From NCBI GenBank assembly GCA_047630175.1, contig JBLHVI010000076.1:1-15469 (forward strand): DNA of 15,469 bases. The letters run 5' to 3'. The DNA is from UBA4582 sp047630175 (GTDB lineage: Bacteria > Pseudomonadota > Gammaproteobacteria > Pseudomonadales > Azotimanducaceae). Shown piece by piece: positions 14,263 through 15,469 of this stretch. Position 1 is the stretch's first letter; every line of letters begins with the position of its first letter. Both the position numbers and the translations under genes were made by a program. The notes under the pieces were generated by a model. It was not told the DNA's origin. It saw only the letters and a list, made by a program, of their open reading frames with translations, and searched no databases.

Positions 14263-14293
14263 AGCCTTCGCCTAAAACATTTAGACGAAGGCT
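14263..14293 (-). terminator. Hairpin terminator between convergent genes
   Basis: AGCCTTCG (14263-14270) pairs with CGAAGGCT (14286-14293). After one C/A mismatch, CTAAA (14272-14276) pairs with TTTAG (14280-14284), leaving a 3-nt loop. On the minus strand the stem is followed by a T-rich tract (CTTTTTG, then ATTTTT), so it best fits the end of the TonB-dependent receptor transcript. On the plus strand only TTGTTG follows, so it may work weakly for the beta-propeller gene. A second stem, TCAGCA/TGCTGA (14302-14322), has no T-tract. Confidence 0.65.
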
Positions 14294-14415
14294 TGTTGAT
14301 CTCAGCAAAGGGGGTCTGCTGACATCAATCCCCTGAATCGTTTAGCTGGCTGAATATAGTCTTCACCGTTATCGCTCCTACTACACTGGCACCCTTGTCA
14401 AGAAACTTGGTCAAT

Positions 14416-15469
14416 CTAAAAGCGCATTTCCACCCCGCCATTGATAACAACTCCATCAAGGGGCGCATAAATGTCGTTAAAACTTGGAGTGGCAAGTGAA
14501 CCGGTAAATAGCTGCTCGTAACGTGTCTGGCGTGTATCTGTAAAATTTTTAAAATTTTTATATAACGACAAGTCATCGCTAAACACCTTTTCCATCATCA
14601 GCCCAAATATCCAGTAGTCGCGACTCATCCTGCCATCGTTAAGCGCTTGCGAGCTGAAGTAATAGGCTTCCAAACCTATACGCAGATCGTCTTCGCGCTC
14701 ATAGACCAACACAGTGTTAAAGCGGTCTTGAGGAATTAATGGCGACTCGCTGACTAAGCCGTCTTGGTGCTCTCGCACATCTGCATCTGTGTAGCCGAGA
14801 AAAAGCTTTATGTATTCCCAGCGCCAGGCAACATTGATTTCTGTGCCACGGCTGTCCAAATAGTCTACGAGCTGTCGATAGACGAACTGATCCCTACCCT
14901 CTTCAACTAAGCTCAAGGGATCGTCCACTCTGGTGTAGAACAACAGCCAATTAATGTTCAACGATAAGTCATTGCCTAATTCAAACAACCGATTTACGTC
15001 GATATTAACCCCAGCTGAGCGCTCCGCATCAAGCGCATCTTGATCAAAAGCCAATACGCCTTGATACTGTCGCATCTCCGCTTCTTCTGTGAAAAGTGTT
15101 GGTTCTTTGTAACCCAGCTCTCCGCCTACTCGCACTGTTGTGTCTGGTGATAACGTATAAAGAAATGAAAGTTTAGGTAAAATAAAATGTCCGTAGTCAG
15201 ACGTCTCGTCCCCTCTTAGACCGCCTTCCAAAAGCACTCTATCTGTTAGATAAAATGATCCTTGACCGAAAACACCAATAGTTCTGCTGCTAAAATCATT
15301 CCTTAATGTGGGCGGCGCCACATTGTTCTGTTCAAACTCTTCTGTCCAAAGATTAACGCCTGCTACCCAGTCGAAAGCACGGACCTGTGTATTGTACTTT
15401 CGATATTTTGAATAATATCTGCAAGCCACAACTGCTCATTGATATTTAATTGATCTACATCAAGTCGGA
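14416..15469 (-). CDS. TonB-dependent receptor, C-terminal beta-barrel part (5' end off window, apparent frameshift)
   Basis: This is the C-terminal part of an outer-membrane receptor that uses TonB energy to import a large ligand. About 340 residues read as alternating beta-barrel strands (VAGVNLWTEEFEQ, TIGVFGQGSFYLTDRVLLEGGLRGDET, TTVRVGGELGYKEPTLF), and the chain ends GGVEMRF with the terminal Phe typical of outer-membrane barrels. The plug and TonB box lie beyond the right edge. The frame is closed by a stop just upstream of 15429. A barrel-like reading (DVDQLNINEQLWLADIIQ) continues to the edge in another frame. The two join smoothly if one A is added in the A4 run at 15406-15409, so either a sequencing error or a real frameshift is present. 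GTG 15429 is not a credible start. The ligand cannot be told. Confidence 0.82.

Overview
The window looks like a chromosomal segment of a Gram-negative bacterium, most likely a marine gammaproteobacterium. This is inference from TolC, periplasmic adaptors, two lipobox lipoproteins, a TonB-dependent receptor and the general protein style; there is no rRNA or other marker to fix the taxon. Most of the window is coding. I see no tRNA, rRNA, CRISPR array, transposase or integrase.

Positions 1 to about 9,690 hold one tightly packed minus-strand operon, read right to left. The order is a TolC-family outer-membrane channel with a very long repeat-bearing N-terminal extension, a small periplasmic HlyD-type adaptor, a large inner-membrane HlyD-type adaptor with a cytoplasmic GAF-like region, a fusion of a PqqD-like domain with a site-2 (M50) metalloprotease and a HlyD-like arm, and a divergent SecA-like ATPase that runs off the left edge. 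Junctions are 2 nt, a 4-nt ATGA overlap, 18 nt and a 4-nt GTGA overlap, so the five genes are almost certainly co-expressed. The set spans the envelope: ATPase, polytopic membrane protease with a peptide-binding type domain, three adaptor-like arms and an outer-membrane duct. No ABC ATPase or RND pump is present, although one of these normally partners HlyD/TolC. My reading is a dedicated export machine powered by a SecA paralogue. This is the strongest candidate in the window for an undescribed system. Its substrate is not identifiable here and may lie beyond the left edge.

Positions 9,926 to 11,518 encode, on the same strand and 242 nt upstream of the operon, a lipoprotein with a cadherin/VCBS-type repeat and a DUF11-like domain. 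It is preceded by a candidate promoter whose -10 lies inside a perfect-armed palindrome.

Positions 11,558 to 12,353 are a roughly 800-nt non-coding stretch. It contains a minus-strand terminator, a plus-strand terminator, four tandem 8-bp repeats and a spaced direct repeat.

Positions 12,354 to 14,213 (plus) encode a 'choice-of-anchor I' type beta-propeller lipoprotein. It converges on the 3' end of a TonB-dependent receptor (minus), which leaves the window at the right edge and carries an apparent one-base frameshift near 15,406. A hairpin terminator lies between the two.
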